Of a DNA stretch of 64,000 nt, positions 50,553-59,729 are shown piece by piece. The stretch comes from an uncultured Prevotella sp. (GTDB lineage Bacteria; Bacteroidota; Bacteroidia; Bacteroidales; Bacteroidaceae). The notes under the pieces are model-generated. The model saw only the letters and a list, made by a program, of their open reading frames with translations. It had not been told where the DNA came from and did no database searches. The first letter of the stretch is position 1. Each line of letters starts with the position of its first letter. The stretch covers positions 1 through 64,000 of the forward strand of contig URLI01000002.1 in NCBI GenBank assembly GCA_900548585.1. The letters run 5' to 3'. The position numbers were made by a program, and so were the translations under genes.

Positions 50553-51464
50553 ATGGCAAGTTATATAAGATTTGACTGGGCTATGAAACGCCTGCTGCGC
50601 GACAAGGCCAACTACGGAGTGCTCGAGGGACTTATAACGACGCTGCTCGAAAAGCCACTGCGCATAAAGAAACTGCTGGAGAGCGAGAGCAACCAGGAGG
50701 ATGCCAGCGACAAGCAGAACAGAGTTGACTTGCTCGCGGAGGACGACAAGGGCGTGCTGTATCTCATCGAGGTGCAGAACGAGACGGAGTTCGCCTATTT
50801 CCAGCGGATGCTCTTCGGAACGTCAAAATTGGTTACAGAGTACATCAACCGTGGGGAGGGCTATGAGAATGTCCGCAAGATATACAGCATAAACATCGTG
50901 TATTTCAACCTCGGCGAGGGGACGGACTATGTTTACCATGGCAAGACGGAGTTCCGTGGACTGCACAACAACGAGGTGCTCAACCTGTCGCCGTTCCAGA
51001 GGCAGAAATTCGAGGTGGATGCCGTGAGCGAACTCTATCCGGAGTATTATATATTAAAGGTGAACGACTTCAACAAATGGAGCAAGGTGCCGTTGGAACA
51101 GTGGATATATTTCCTCAACACGGGCAAGATACCGGCTGATGCCAACGCACCGGGGCTGACCGAGGCGAGGCGAAAATTAGGCATTGACAAGATGAGCCAT
51201 GCCGAGCGCGAAGCCTACTACCGCCACATTGACAACGCTGTCATACTGCGTGACAACATCATCACTGCAAGAGGCGAGGGAAGGCTGGAAGGTCTGGAAG
51301 AAGGAAGGAAAGAAGGAATAGAAGAAGGAAGGAAAGAAGGAATAGAGAAAGGTAAGGCCGAGGCTATGCGTGAAATGGCACGGAACCTGAAACGAATGGG
51401 AATGTCGGCGGAGGACATTGCAAAAGCGACAGGAATGTCCTTGTGCGAAATTGGTGGTCTGTAA
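50553..51464 (+). CDS. Rpn-family PD-(D/E)XK nuclease
   Basis: A 303-residue member of the Rpn (recombination-promoting nuclease, PD-(D/E)XK transposase-like) family. The nuclease core lies in KQNRVDLLAEDDKGVLYLIEVQ-like sequence with Asp59, Glu73 and Gln75, followed by the helical FAYFQRMLFG. The C-terminal region has two perfect repeats of EEGRKEGI and then a small helix-turn-helix-like end (MGMSAEDIAKATGMS). E. coli Rpn proteins promote RecA-independent recombination and can be phage-defensive. The stop is 6 bases before cobD, so the two are probably cotranscribed. Confidence 0.9.
   Translation: MASYIRFDWAMKRLLRDKANYGVLEGLITTLLEKPLRIKKLLESESNQEDASDKQNRVDLLAEDDKGVLYLIEVQNETEFAYFQRMLFGTSKLVTEYINRGEGYENVRKIYSINIVYFNLGEGTDYVYHGKTEFRGLHNNEVLNLSPFQRQKFEVDAVSELYPEYYILKVNDFNKWSKVPLEQWIYFLNTGKIPADANAPGLTEARRKLGIDKMSHAEREAYYRHIDNAVILRDNIITARGEGRLEGLEEGRKEGIEEGRKEGIEKGKAEAMREMARNLKRMGMSAEDIAKATGMSLCEIGGL
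51297..51344 (+). repeat. 24-bp perfect tandem duplication inside rpn
   Basis: Two identical 24-bp units (51297-51320 and 51321-51344), GA-rich, encode EEGRKEGI twice. Slippage would keep the frame and change linker length before the C-terminal helix-turn-helix-like part. Confidence 0.85.
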
Positions 51465-51470
51465 GAGGAA

Positions 51471-52475
51471 ATGATAAAGGGACATGGTGATGACGGCTTT
51501 GCTTACGGCAGGGCCATTGTCCACGACTTCAGTTCGAACGTGATTGCCGCAATGCGGCCAAAGGGATTGCTCGAGCACCTGCAACAGAGCGTCACCATAG
51601 TTGGGCACTACCCACAGCCTGCGGCAGAGCAGCTGGCGGCAGAGCTGGCTTGCAGGATGGACATTCCGGAAAACTGCGTGCTGCCAACCAACGGGGCGAC
51701 GGAAGGCATATATCTTGTCGCGGCGGCTTACGGCGGTGCGACATCGGCAATAGTGGAGCCCACTTTCAGCGAGTATGCCGACGCGTGCCGCATATACAGA
51801 CACTCGCTGAGGCAGGTGCGCGGCATTGAAGAGGCTGGCGATGATGCCGGCATGGTGTGGCTGTGCAATCCAAACAACCCGACGGGCAGGCTCAAAGGCA
51901 AGGAGACGCTGATGGACTATGCCGGGAGACACAGAAACCGCCTTATAGTAATAGACTGCTCGTATGAACATTCGGCAGAGGGAGACTTCATATCCGCCGC
52001 CGAAGCAAGAAGGGCGGGGAACATCATACTCATTCACTCTATGACAAAACGGTTCGCCATACCAGGCCTGCGGCTCGGTTTCGTCACAGCGGCAGACAAC
52101 ATCATAAGACATATTGGGGAATGGAAACAGCCGTGGTCGGTCAATGCGCTGGCCGCCGAGGCTGGCGTTTGGCTGTGCCGCAACGCAGGAAAGACAGACA
52201 TCAGCCCGTTCACAGAGGAATGCCGATGGCTTCAATCGGAGATAAACAGAATCGGCGGTATCGAGGCACTGCCAACTGACACCACGTTCTTCCTCGCGCG
52301 GCTTGACAGGCCATGCTCCACCGAACTTAAGGAGCGGCTCGCCAGCGAGGGAATACTCGTGCGCGACGCATGCAACTTCCATTTCCTCGACAAGCATTAC
52401 ATACGCATCGCGGCACAGGAACGCAGATCGAACGAAGAACTGTTAAAGGCACTGAGGAAATGTATTCTGCGATAA
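51471..52475 (+). CDS. cobD: Threonine-phosphate decarboxylase-like aminotransferase
   Basis: A fold-type I PLP enzyme of 334 residues of the CobD/CobC type. It supplies (R)-1-amino-2-propanol phosphate, the linker that joins cobyrate to the nucleotide loop. Seen are HDFSSNV, the PTNGATEGIYLVA phosphate loop, WLCNPNNPTGR, and the PLP lysine Lys193 in HSMTKRFAIPGLRLG. Its end overlaps cbiB by 16 bases, which supports the assignment over HisC. It follows the rpn gene by 6 bases. Confidence 0.9.
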   Translation: MIKGHGDDGFAYGRAIVHDFSSNVIAAMRPKGLLEHLQQSVTIVGHYPQPAAEQLAAELACRMDIPENCVLPTNGATEGIYLVAAAYGGATSAIVEPTFSEYADACRIYRHSLRQVRGIEEAGDDAGMVWLCNPNNPTGRLKGKETLMDYAGRHRNRLIVIDCSYEHSAEGDFISAAEARRAGNIILIHSMTKRFAIPGLRLGFVTAADNIIRHIGEWKQPWSVNALAAEAGVWLCRNAGKTDISPFTEECRWLQSEINRIGGIEALPTDTTFFLARLDRPCSTELKERLASEGILVRDACNFHFLDKHYIRIAAQERRSNEELLKALRKCILR

Positions 52476-53395
52476 CTCTTATCGCCGGCTGGCTTGCCGA
52501 CAGACTGCTGGGCGACCCATCATGGCTGCCCCACCCCATCGTGCTTTTCGGAAAGATGATTGCCGCAGGCGAGCGGTGGCTCAACAAGGGCAATCACCGC
52601 CGCGCCAAGGGTAGCGCACTCGCCGTGACACTAACAGTGGCAACGTTCGCCGCGACGTGGGGCATAGTGCGTCTGCTGCAACTCGTGACGGTGGCTGCCC
52701 CGCTGCCGGTAATGTTTTTCTCCGCGATAATAATATTCTACTGCCTCGCCGGGACGACATTAGCACGCGAAGTGGAGATGGTGTTCCACGCCGCCGACCG
52801 CTCCCTCGAAGAAGGACGGCGGCAGGTGGGGCGCATCGTGGGGCGCGACACCTCGTGCCTCACCGACCAGGAGGTGCGCAAGGCCGCGCTCGAGACACTC
52901 GCCGAGAACCTCAGCGACGGCGTGACAGCACCGCTGTTCTGGCTCGCACTGCTCGGCGTTCCCGGAATGATGACATACAAGATGATAAACACCCTCGACT
53001 CCATGATAGGCTACCGCACCGAACGCTACAGGCTGTTCGGCACCGTGGCGGCAGTGATAGACGACATCGCGAACTACATACCCGCGAGGATGACCGCCCT
53101 GCTGATGATTGTCGTTGCGGGACAGCCGCGCCTCCTCCGCTTCGTGCTGCGATATGGGCCGCGCCATGCCAGTCCCAACAGCGGATGGCCGGAGGCGGCG
53201 CTTGCAGGAATACTCGGCTGCCGTTTCGGCGGAACGCACACATATTTCGGCGAGACGATAGAGAAACCTTACATCGGGGAGGACGAACGGCGGCTGACAT
53301 CCGCCGACATGCACCGTGCGATAAACGTCAACCGACGTGCCGAAGCGGCAGCAGTGGCTGCCGTGGCAGCAATCGCACTGATGCTAAACTGTTAA
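52460..53395 (+). CDS. cbiB: Adenosylcobinamide-phosphate synthase CbiB
   Basis: An integral membrane enzyme of 311 residues that attaches aminopropanol phosphate to adenosylcobyrate. The start MYSAITLIAGWLADRLLGDP inside the end of cobD gives the canonical CbiB N-terminus; an in-frame start further upstream is rejected. Conserved segments are HPIVLFGKMI, SLEEGRRQVGRIVGRDT, ETLAENLSDGVTAPLFW, NTLDSMIGYRTERY and HASPNSGWPEAALAG. It works with cobD, whose product it uses. Confidence 0.96.
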   Translation: MYSAITLIAGWLADRLLGDPSWLPHPIVLFGKMIAAGERWLNKGNHRRAKGSALAVTLTVATFAATWGIVRLLQLVTVAAPLPVMFFSAIIIFYCLAGTTLAREVEMVFHAADRSLEEGRRQVGRIVGRDTSCLTDQEVRKAALETLAENLSDGVTAPLFWLALLGVPGMMTYKMINTLDSMIGYRTERYRLFGTVAAVIDDIANYIPARMTALLMIVVAGQPRLLRFVLRYGPRHASPNSGWPEAALAGILGCRFGGTHTYFGETIEKPYIGEDERRLTSADMHRAINVNRRAEAAAVAAVAAIALMLNC

Positions 53396-53418
53396 ATTGG
53401 TGTAAACCTTCAATCCTT

Positions 53419-53441
53419 CAGGACAAGTCCTGGCTTTTTTT
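53419..53441 (+). terminator. Terminator after cbiB
   Basis: A short stem CAGGA/TCCTG with loop CAAG, followed by GC and a run of seven T. It separates cobD-cbiB from the next operon, whose -7 box begins three bases later. Confidence 0.65.
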
Positions 53442-53443
53442 CG

Positions 53444-53451
53444 TATATTTG
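53444..53451 (+). promoter_or_regulatory. -7 box of corrin-ring operon
   Basis: TATATTTG, 25 bases before the start codon of the cobJ-cobH fusion gene. No clear -33 TTTG. No B12 box lies upstream. Confidence 0.55.
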
Positions 53452-53475
53452 CATTCAAAATAAATCATAAAAGAC

Positions 53476-54894
53476 ATGGTTAAGGCAAAGATTACCGTTG
53501 CCGGCATAGGACCCGGCGGCGAGACAGACATAACGCCGGCGGTGATAAAGGCCATCGGCGAGGCAGACGTTGTGGTGGGATACAAATACTACTTCCAGTT
53601 CATAGGCAAGTACGTGAAAGATGGCTGCAAGTGCATCGACACTGGGATGAAGCGTGAGCGCGACCGCGCAAGACAGGCATTCGATATGGCATTGCAGGGG
53701 CAGAACGTGGTCGTGATAAGCAGCGGGGACGCTACGATATACGGCATGGCGCCGCTGATATACGAGATGAAGCGGCAGTACGCAGATGCCGGCATCGAGG
53801 TGTCTTCGCTACCGGGAATATCGGCATTCCAGAAAGCGGCATCGCTGTTAGGCGCGCCAGTGGGACACGACTTCTGCGTAATATCGCTCAGCGACCTGAT
53901 GACACCGTGGGCAACGATTGAGCGGCGCATCACGGCGGCAGCGCAGGCCGACTTCGTCACTGCGGTGTATAACCCCAAGAGCGCCGGGCGTTACTGGCAA
54001 CTCTACCGCCTGCGTGAGATTTTCCTAATGCACCGTTCGCCCGGCACGCCGGTGGGTTATGTGCGCCAGGCAGGCCGACCGGAGCAAAAGGTGTGCAGCA
54101 CGACACTCGGAGAGTTCGACCCGGAGCAGATAGACATGTTCACCGTCGTCATAATCGGCAACAGCCAGAGCTACGAGTATGACGGCTCGATTATCACCCC
54201 ACGGGGGTATTACCGCGACGCAGATGATGAGGACGGCAATGCAAAGGGCATCGGGCAGGAGATAATGATGAAGAGTTTCCGCACCATACGCTCGGAGATA
54301 AGCGACCCCGACATTCCGCTCTACCGTCTATGGCCACTGCTGCATGCGATACACACCACTGCGGATTTCTCCATGGAGGAAATCCTGTACACCACAGAAG
54401 AGGCGGTGCCGAGGATATTCAATGAGATGAAGGAGGGACGGCTGAAAACCATTGTCACCGACGTGACTATGGCGTCGGCAGGCATACGCAAGGCGGCTTG
54501 CCAGCGAATGGGGATAGAGGTGAAGTGCTATCTCGCAGACCCGCGCGCCGTTGAATTGGCTAAGGAGAAAGGCATCACGCGCTCGCAGGCAGGCATAAGG
54601 ATTGCCGCAGGAGAGCATCCCGGCGCGCTGTTCGTTTTCGGCAACGCACCTACGGCACTGCTCGAGCTGTGCGACCTTATGCTGCACGGCAAGGCAAAGC
54701 CCACGGGCATCATCGCCGCGCCGGTGGGCTTCGTCCATGTTTGCGAGTCGAAACATGCGGTGAAGGTGTTCCGCAACGTGCCTAAGATAATAATAGAAGG
54801 CCGCAAGGGAGGAAGCAACCTCGCGGCAACGCTCGTCAACAGCATTCTCGCATGGGACGACGCAAAACAGTTGACACCGGGGAGAGACGTGTGA
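53476..54894 (+). CDS. cobJ-cobH: CobJ-CobH fusion (C17-methyltransferase + C11 methylmutase)
   Basis: A fused enzyme of 472 residues. Residues 1-~245 are a tetrapyrrole methylase (CobJ/CbiH, SAM-dependent C17 methylation with ring contraction): VAGIGPGGETDITPAV, then VISSGDATIYGMAPLIYE and FVTAVYNPKSAGRYWQL. Residues ~255-472 are precorrin-8X methylmutase (CobH/CbiC), which moves the C11 methyl to C12: IRSEISDPDIPLYRLWPLL, a His in LLHAIHTTADF, and GFVHVCESK. Fusing two non-consecutive steps may channel labile corrin intermediates. First gene of a tightly spaced operon. Confidence 0.94.
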   Translation: MVKAKITVAGIGPGGETDITPAVIKAIGEADVVVGYKYYFQFIGKYVKDGCKCIDTGMKRERDRARQAFDMALQGQNVVVISSGDATIYGMAPLIYEMKRQYADAGIEVSSLPGISAFQKAASLLGAPVGHDFCVISLSDLMTPWATIERRITAAAQADFVTAVYNPKSAGRYWQLYRLREIFLMHRSPGTPVGYVRQAGRPEQKVCSTTLGEFDPEQIDMFTVVIIGNSQSYEYDGSIITPRGYYRDADDEDGNAKGIGQEIMMKSFRTIRSEISDPDIPLYRLWPLLHAIHTTADFSMEEILYTTEEAVPRIFNEMKEGRLKTIVTDVTMASAGIRKAACQRMGIEVKCYLADPRAVELAKEKGITRSQAGIRIAAGEHPGALFVFGNAPTALLELCDLMLHGKAKPTGIIAAPVGFVHVCESKHAVKVFRNVPKIIIEGRKGGSNLAATLVNSILAWDDAKQLTPGRDV

Positions 54895-54896
54895 CG

Positions 54897-56123
54897 ATGC
54901 AACGCGCAGATTATATCATAATAGGCATAGACGACAGCCGCGAGCCGTCGCTGACAAGGGAGGCGCGGAAGGCGATTGATGCGGGGCGCGTTTTCTCGGG
55001 AGGAAAGCGCCACCACGAGATCGTTGCTCACCTGCTGCCGGAAGGCTCGCGGTGGATTGACATAACGGTGCCGCTCGACAACGTGTTCGCAGAATATGCC
55101 AAGATCGATGACACCATAGTGGTGTTTGCCTCGGGCGACCCGCTTTTCTTCGGCTTCGCGGCAACCATACAGAGGCGCATACCCTCGGCGAGGATAAGGA
55201 CAATGCCGACGCTCAACTCGTTGCAACTGCTCGCCCACCGGCTGCTCCTGCCATACCACGACATGCAGACGGTGACACTCACGGGGAGACCGTGGCACGA
55301 ACTGGATGCGGCATTGATACGGAGAATGCCGAAAATAGGAATACTCACCGACCGAAACCACACACCGGCGGCGATAGCGCGGCGGATGATGGAATATGGG
55401 TATGACAACTACGACATGCACATCGGCGAACTGCTCGGCAATGACGGCAAGGAGAAAGTCGCCACCATGTCGCTCGGCGAGGCGGCGACCTACGAGGCGG
55501 CAATGCCAAACTGCGTGATGGTGACGGCGCGCGAGGCGCGCAAGGTGACGATACCTATACCCGACGCGGCATTCATACCGCTGCCCGGACGACCGCTGAT
55601 GATAACTAAGGCCGCGATACGTCACCTGACACTCGCAGCGCTCGAACTGCAGCAGCGGCAGTCGATGTGGGACATAGGCTTCTGCACTGGTTCGGTGTCA
55701 ATCGAGGCACGGCAGCAATTCCCGCACCTGCACGTCACGGCATTCGAGACAAGGAGCGAGTGCGAGGAGATAATCAGAGCCAATGCACGCCGGTTGGGAA
55801 CGCCGGGCATAGACGTGGTGATGGGGGACTTCCTCGCCACGGACACGTCAGTATGCCGCACGCCGGATGCTGTTTTCATCGGCGGACACGGCGGACACCT
55901 GAGCGAGATGGTGCGGAAGGCGGCGCAGGCTATGGCGCACGGGGGTGTTATAGTGTACAACTGCGTGGCAGTGGAGACAACAACCGACCCGCGTATCCCG
56001 ACGGACAGCATGGAGGTCTTCTGCCAGTCGGCCGCCGGGGCGGGACTGACCGTGGAACAACCCATGCGTGTGGCAATAGACTCTTACCACCCGATAAACA
56101 TACTTAAAGCAAGGAAGAAATGA
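54897..56123 (+). CDS. cobL: CobL/CbiET precorrin-6Y methyltransferase
   Basis: A bifunctional protein of 408 residues. The N-terminal ~200 residues are the CbiE methylase (C5; VFSGGKRHHEIV, then VVFASGDPLFFGFA). The C-terminal ~200 are CbiT (C15 methylation with decarboxylation; SMWDIGFCTGSVSIEARQQF as the SAM motif, then DAVFIGGHGGHL). The ATG two bases after the cobJ-cobH stop is chosen; an in-frame ATG inside that gene is not. The gene overlaps the next by 4 bases. This CobL form is a common natural fusion. Confidence 0.95.
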   Translation: MQRADYIIIGIDDSREPSLTREARKAIDAGRVFSGGKRHHEIVAHLLPEGSRWIDITVPLDNVFAEYAKIDDTIVVFASGDPLFFGFAATIQRRIPSARIRTMPTLNSLQLLAHRLLLPYHDMQTVTLTGRPWHELDAALIRRMPKIGILTDRNHTPAAIARRMMEYGYDNYDMHIGELLGNDGKEKVATMSLGEAATYEAAMPNCVMVTAREARKVTIPIPDAAFIPLPGRPLMITKAAIRHLTLAALELQQRQSMWDIGFCTGSVSIEARQQFPHLHVTAFETRSECEEIIRANARRLGTPGIDVVMGDFLATDTSVCRTPDAVFIGGHGGHLSEMVRKAAQAMAHGGVIVYNCVAVETTTDPRIPTDSMEVFCQSAAGAGLTVEQPMRVAIDSYHPINILKARKK

Positions 56124-57880
56124 GAATATCAATAATAACCGTGACAAAGGAGGGCGGGAATATCGCCAAAATCCTGAAGGACACGCTTTCCGGAAACATC
56201 GACATCATCGGCCGCAACGACGTGGCACGCCTCTTTGCCGGCCGCGACGCATTCATTTTCATCGGCGCGATGGGCATCTGCGTGCGGACGATAGCGCCGC
56301 TGGTGGAGGACAAGCACAGCGACCCGGCGGTGATCTGCATCGACAGCACGGGGCGCAACGTCATATCGGTGCTGTCGGGACACGTAGGCGGAGGAAACCG
56401 CCTCGCACGCGAGGTGGCTGCGGCAATAGGGGCGATGCCGGTGATAACCACACAGAGCGACAACCAGGGACTGTGGCCTCTCGACACCATTGCGGGCGAC
56501 TTCGGGTGGACTGCCGTTGCAGAAAACGACATGAACGGCATCATCTCTGCCTTCGTGGGCAAACGTCCCACGGCACTATGGCTCGAGACGCGCGACCGAG
56601 GCACTGACTACATGGAGGATACGCTGCCCGCACACGTCACAATGGTGAGAAGCGGCGAGGAACTGTCGCAGGGCAACTTCGCGCTTTGCATCATCGTGTC
56701 GCCGTTCCGCCGCGACATTCCCAAGGGCATGATGTGCCTGCGCTTCGTTCCAAGGACGGTGGCAGTGGGCATCGGCCTCGCGCACGAGGCTGAGCCGGCA
56801 GAGGATATTATAAGCGACATCAACGCGCTGATTGCCAGCAACGGCATAATGAGGGAGGCTTGCCGCTTTGCCACGATAGACCTGAAGAGCAACGAGCCAG
56901 TGGTAAGGCGGATGATGGCCGACGGTGACGGCTTCACGTTCTTCACCGCGTCGCAACTGGCGGAAATCAACGTCCCGACACCGAGTGACGTCGTGGCGAG
57001 ACACGTCGGCACGCCAAGCGTGAGCGAGGCGGCGGCACTGCTGCTGGCAGGCGGCGGCGAGATGCTGATGAAGAAACAGAAAGGCGGGAAGTTCACCGTC
57101 GCCGCAGCGATTGACCGCACATGCCTGCGGCGCGGACATATAGAGATTGTCGGGGCCGGCCCCGGCGACCCAGACCTCGTCTCCGTACGCGGGAGGAGGA
57201 TGCTGGAGCGTGCCGACCTGATACTTTATGCCGGTTCGCTCGTGCCAAGGGAACTTACACTGTGCGCCAAGGACGGGTCAACGGTGCGCTCGTCGGCAGA
57301 CATGAACCTAGGCGAGCAATGCGCGCTGATGAAAGAGTTCTACGACCGTGGGGCGTTCATCGTGCGCCTGCACACCGGCGACCCGTGCATCTTCGGGGCC
57401 ATACAGGAACAGATGGCGTTCTTCGATGAACACGGAATGAGTTACCACATCACGCCGGGAATATCGTCGTTCCTCGCCGCTGCGGCGGAACTGCGGTCAC
57501 AATTCACCATACCGGAACGCTGCCAGACGATAATCCTGACACGCGGAGAGGGACGCACGCCGATGCCGGAGCGCGAGAAACTGCACCTGCTGGCACGCTC
57601 GCAGAGCACGATGTGCATCTTCCTTAGCGCGTCGATTGTGGATGACGTGCAGGCGCAGCTGCTCACCGAATACCCTGAGGACACGCCCGTGGCGGCATGT
57701 TACCACCTCACATGGAAAGACCAGGCGATATACCGTGGAAAACTGAAAGACCTGGCGGATATGGTAAAGGGACACGACCTTACGCTGACAACGATGATCG
57801 TGGTGGGCGAAGCGATAGACAACCGCTCGAACACGTCACGGCTGTACGACAAGGGGTTCAGCCACTTGTTCCGTAAATGA
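56120..57880 (+). CDS. cbiG-cobM: CbiG-CobM fusion (5A hydrolase + C11-methyltransferase)
   Basis: A fused enzyme of 586 residues. Residues 1-~325 are CbiG, which opens the lactone of cobalt-precorrin-5A: FIFIGAMGICVRTIAPL, then VLSGHVGGGNRLAREVA and the C-terminal VAVGIGLAHEAEPAEDI. Residues ~335-586 are CobM/CbiF, the C11-methyltransferase that makes the CbiG substrate: IEIVGAGPGDPDLVSVRG, then RLHTGDPCIFGAIQEQ. Steps that are consecutive in the anaerobic route are thus joined in reverse gene order. CbiG is diagnostic of the early-cobalt, oxygen-independent route. Confidence 0.95.
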   Translation: MRISIITVTKEGGNIAKILKDTLSGNIDIIGRNDVARLFAGRDAFIFIGAMGICVRTIAPLVEDKHSDPAVICIDSTGRNVISVLSGHVGGGNRLAREVAAAIGAMPVITTQSDNQGLWPLDTIAGDFGWTAVAENDMNGIISAFVGKRPTALWLETRDRGTDYMEDTLPAHVTMVRSGEELSQGNFALCIIVSPFRRDIPKGMMCLRFVPRTVAVGIGLAHEAEPAEDIISDINALIASNGIMREACRFATIDLKSNEPVVRRMMADGDGFTFFTASQLAEINVPTPSDVVARHVGTPSVSEAAALLLAGGGEMLMKKQKGGKFTVAAAIDRTCLRRGHIEIVGAGPGDPDLVSVRGRRMLERADLILYAGSLVPRELTLCAKDGSTVRSSADMNLGEQCALMKEFYDRGAFIVRLHTGDPCIFGAIQEQMAFFDEHGMSYHITPGISSFLAAAAELRSQFTIPERCQTIILTRGEGRTPMPEREKLHLLARSQSTMCIFLSASIVDDVQAQLLTEYPEDTPVAACYHLTWKDQAIYRGKLKDLADMVKGHDLTLTTMIVVGEAIDNRSNTSRLYDKGFSHLFRK

Positions 57881-57917
57881 TGGTCTACTGACCACGAAAA
57901 ACCACTAAGCGCGCAGT

Positions 57918-59729
57918 ATGATACTACTATTCGGTGGCACGACAGAAGGACGGAAGGCAGCCGCAGCACTCGAGGAGGCGGGCAAGACTTTCTACTATTC
58001 CACACGTGGAAGCGGGCAGGAGATTGAACTCGTGCATGGCATACGCACCACGGGAGGGATGGACTCTGACACCATTGCCGGCTTCTGCCGAGAGAAAGGC
58101 ATAGCACTGCTCATTGACGCGGCGCACCCCTTTGCCGAAAAACTGCACGGAAACATCGTGGAGGCGGCACGGAGGATGAGCCTGCCCGTAATAAGATACG
58201 AACGGAAATATCCGCCGCGCGACGGCGAATTGGTGTGGTGCCGCGACTTCGACGATGCCGTGAGACAGATGGAGAAACGTGGCATAGGGCGACTTCTCGC
58301 GCTGACCGGGGTGCAGACAATAGGCAGCCTCAAGCCTTTCTGGCAGCGGCATCACACCTGGTTCCGCATCCTTCGCCGCGACTCATCGGTGGAGTTGGCG
58401 CGGAGGAATGGCTTCCCGAAAGAGAGCCTTACGTTCTACGACGACGAGCCGACTGCCGCGACGATAGGCCGGCTGCGCCCTGATGCAATCATAACCAAGG
58501 AGAGCGGCGAGAGCGGAGGCTTCTCAGGGAAGGTGGAGGCGGCACGCAAAGCAGGCATAGCCATATTCGTGGTGCAGCGACCGGTGACTGATGCCTCGGG
58601 AGTGAACCTCATCAAGGTGAACGGGCCGCATGGCCTGCGGCTGGAAACGCAGGAGATACTGCCCGGCTTCTACGAACTGAAAACCGGCATAACCACCGGG
58701 ACGTGCGCAACGGCGGCGGCCGTGGCGGCACTGACAAGACAGGAGATGGTGACTGTGCGCATCCCGGACGGCGAGGACATCAACGTGCGCATCGCCGCAT
58801 TGGGAGAGAACTCCGCAACCGTCACCAAGACCGCCGGCGACGACCCGGACATAACCGACGGCCTCGACATAGTGGCGACGGTGGAAATGTTCAGCACGGG
58901 TGAGAAACACGCAGGAGGCCTTGCCAGCGCGCCGAACCAGTCAATCGAGATACTGGGCGGCGAAGGCGTGGGAAGGGTCACGTTGCCGGGGCTCGGCCTG
59001 CCCATCGGAAGCGCGGCGATAAACGAGACACCGCAGCGAATGATACGCCAGAACATACTGCCGCTGCTGCCAAAGGGCGTGTCGGCAAGGGTAACGGTCA
59101 GTGTCCCACAGGGACGCGAGACAGGCGCGCGGACGTTCAACCCACGCATCGGGGTGGTCGATGGGATAAGCATCATCGGCACGAGCGGCATCGTAAAGCC
59201 GTTCTCGTCGGAGGCATGGATCAACTCGATCCGCAAGGAGATGTCGGTGGGACTGCAGGCATCGCTCGCCGCAAATGCCACCACGGACATTCAGATAGTG
59301 ATAAACAGCGGCGCGAGGAGCGAGAGGTTCATGCGGGGACTATACCCGGAACTGCCCGAACAGTCGTTCATACACTACGGCAACTTCATCGGCGAGACGA
59401 TAAAGACAGCCAGCGAGCTGGGTGTCACGCGGCTGGCAATGGGAGTGATGATCGGCAAGGCGGTGAAACTCGCGGAGGGACGGCTCGACACGCACAGCCA
59501 CAAGACGACAATGAACATTGGCTTCGTGCAGGGCATGCTGGACGAGGCAGGGGTGCCGAAAGACATCAGCGGCATCAACATGGCACGCCAGCTGTGGTCG
59601 ATACTGACACCGGAGGAGATGCAGAGGCTGGAGAAAACGATAATAAGACACTGCCACGAGCACTGCGACCCACTGCTGCCCGGCGGCAAGATAGACATAA
59701 CATTAATATCCGAAACTGTAACGAAATGA
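57918..59729 (+). CDS. cobK-cbiD: CobK-CbiD fusion (6A reductase + C1-methyltransferase)
   Basis: A fused enzyme of 603 residues. Residues 1-~245 are precorrin-6A reductase (CobK/CbiJ): MILLFGGTTEGRKAAAAL, then LIDAAHPFAEKLHGN. Residues ~250-603 are CbiD, the C1-methyltransferase of the anaerobic route: KTGITTGTCATAAAVAAL, then SAAINETPQRM and DTHSHKTTMNIGFV. These two are again consecutive steps (CbiD then CbiJ). The stop overlaps the btuF start as ATGA. The 37-base gap before it is the only spacing of note in the operon. Confidence 0.95.
   Translation: MILLFGGTTEGRKAAAALEEAGKTFYYSTRGSGQEIELVHGIRTTGGMDSDTIAGFCREKGIALLIDAAHPFAEKLHGNIVEAARRMSLPVIRYERKYPPRDGELVWCRDFDDAVRQMEKRGIGRLLALTGVQTIGSLKPFWQRHHTWFRILRRDSSVELARRNGFPKESLTFYDDEPTAATIGRLRPDAIITKESGESGGFSGKVEAARKAGIAIFVVQRPVTDASGVNLIKVNGPHGLRLETQEILPGFYELKTGITTGTCATAAAVAALTRQEMVTVRIPDGEDINVRIAALGENSATVTKTAGDDPDITDGLDIVATVEMFSTGEKHAGGLASAPNQSIEILGGEGVGRVTLPGLGLPIGSAAINETPQRMIRQNILPLLPKGVSARVTVSVPQGRETGARTFNPRIGVVDGISIIGTSGIVKPFSSEAWINSIRKEMSVGLQASLAANATTDIQIVINSGARSERFMRGLYPELPEQSFIHYGNFIGETIKTASELGVTRLAMGVMIGKAVKLAEGRLDTHSHKTTMNIGFVQGMLDEAGVPKDISGINMARQLWSILTPEEMQRLEKTIIRHCHEHCDPLLPGGKIDITLISETVTK

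Noticed and set aside
51471..53400. Cobalamin riboswitch in front of cobD or the corrin-ring operon
   Set aside because: No B12 box or aptamer core was found upstream of 51471 or 53476; the only aptamer is at 29.2-29.4 kb.
59216..59725. A 170-codon upstream extension of btuF
   Set aside because: It lies wholly inside cbiD in another frame and would bury the lipoprotein signal. The ATGA overlap start fits the operon style.
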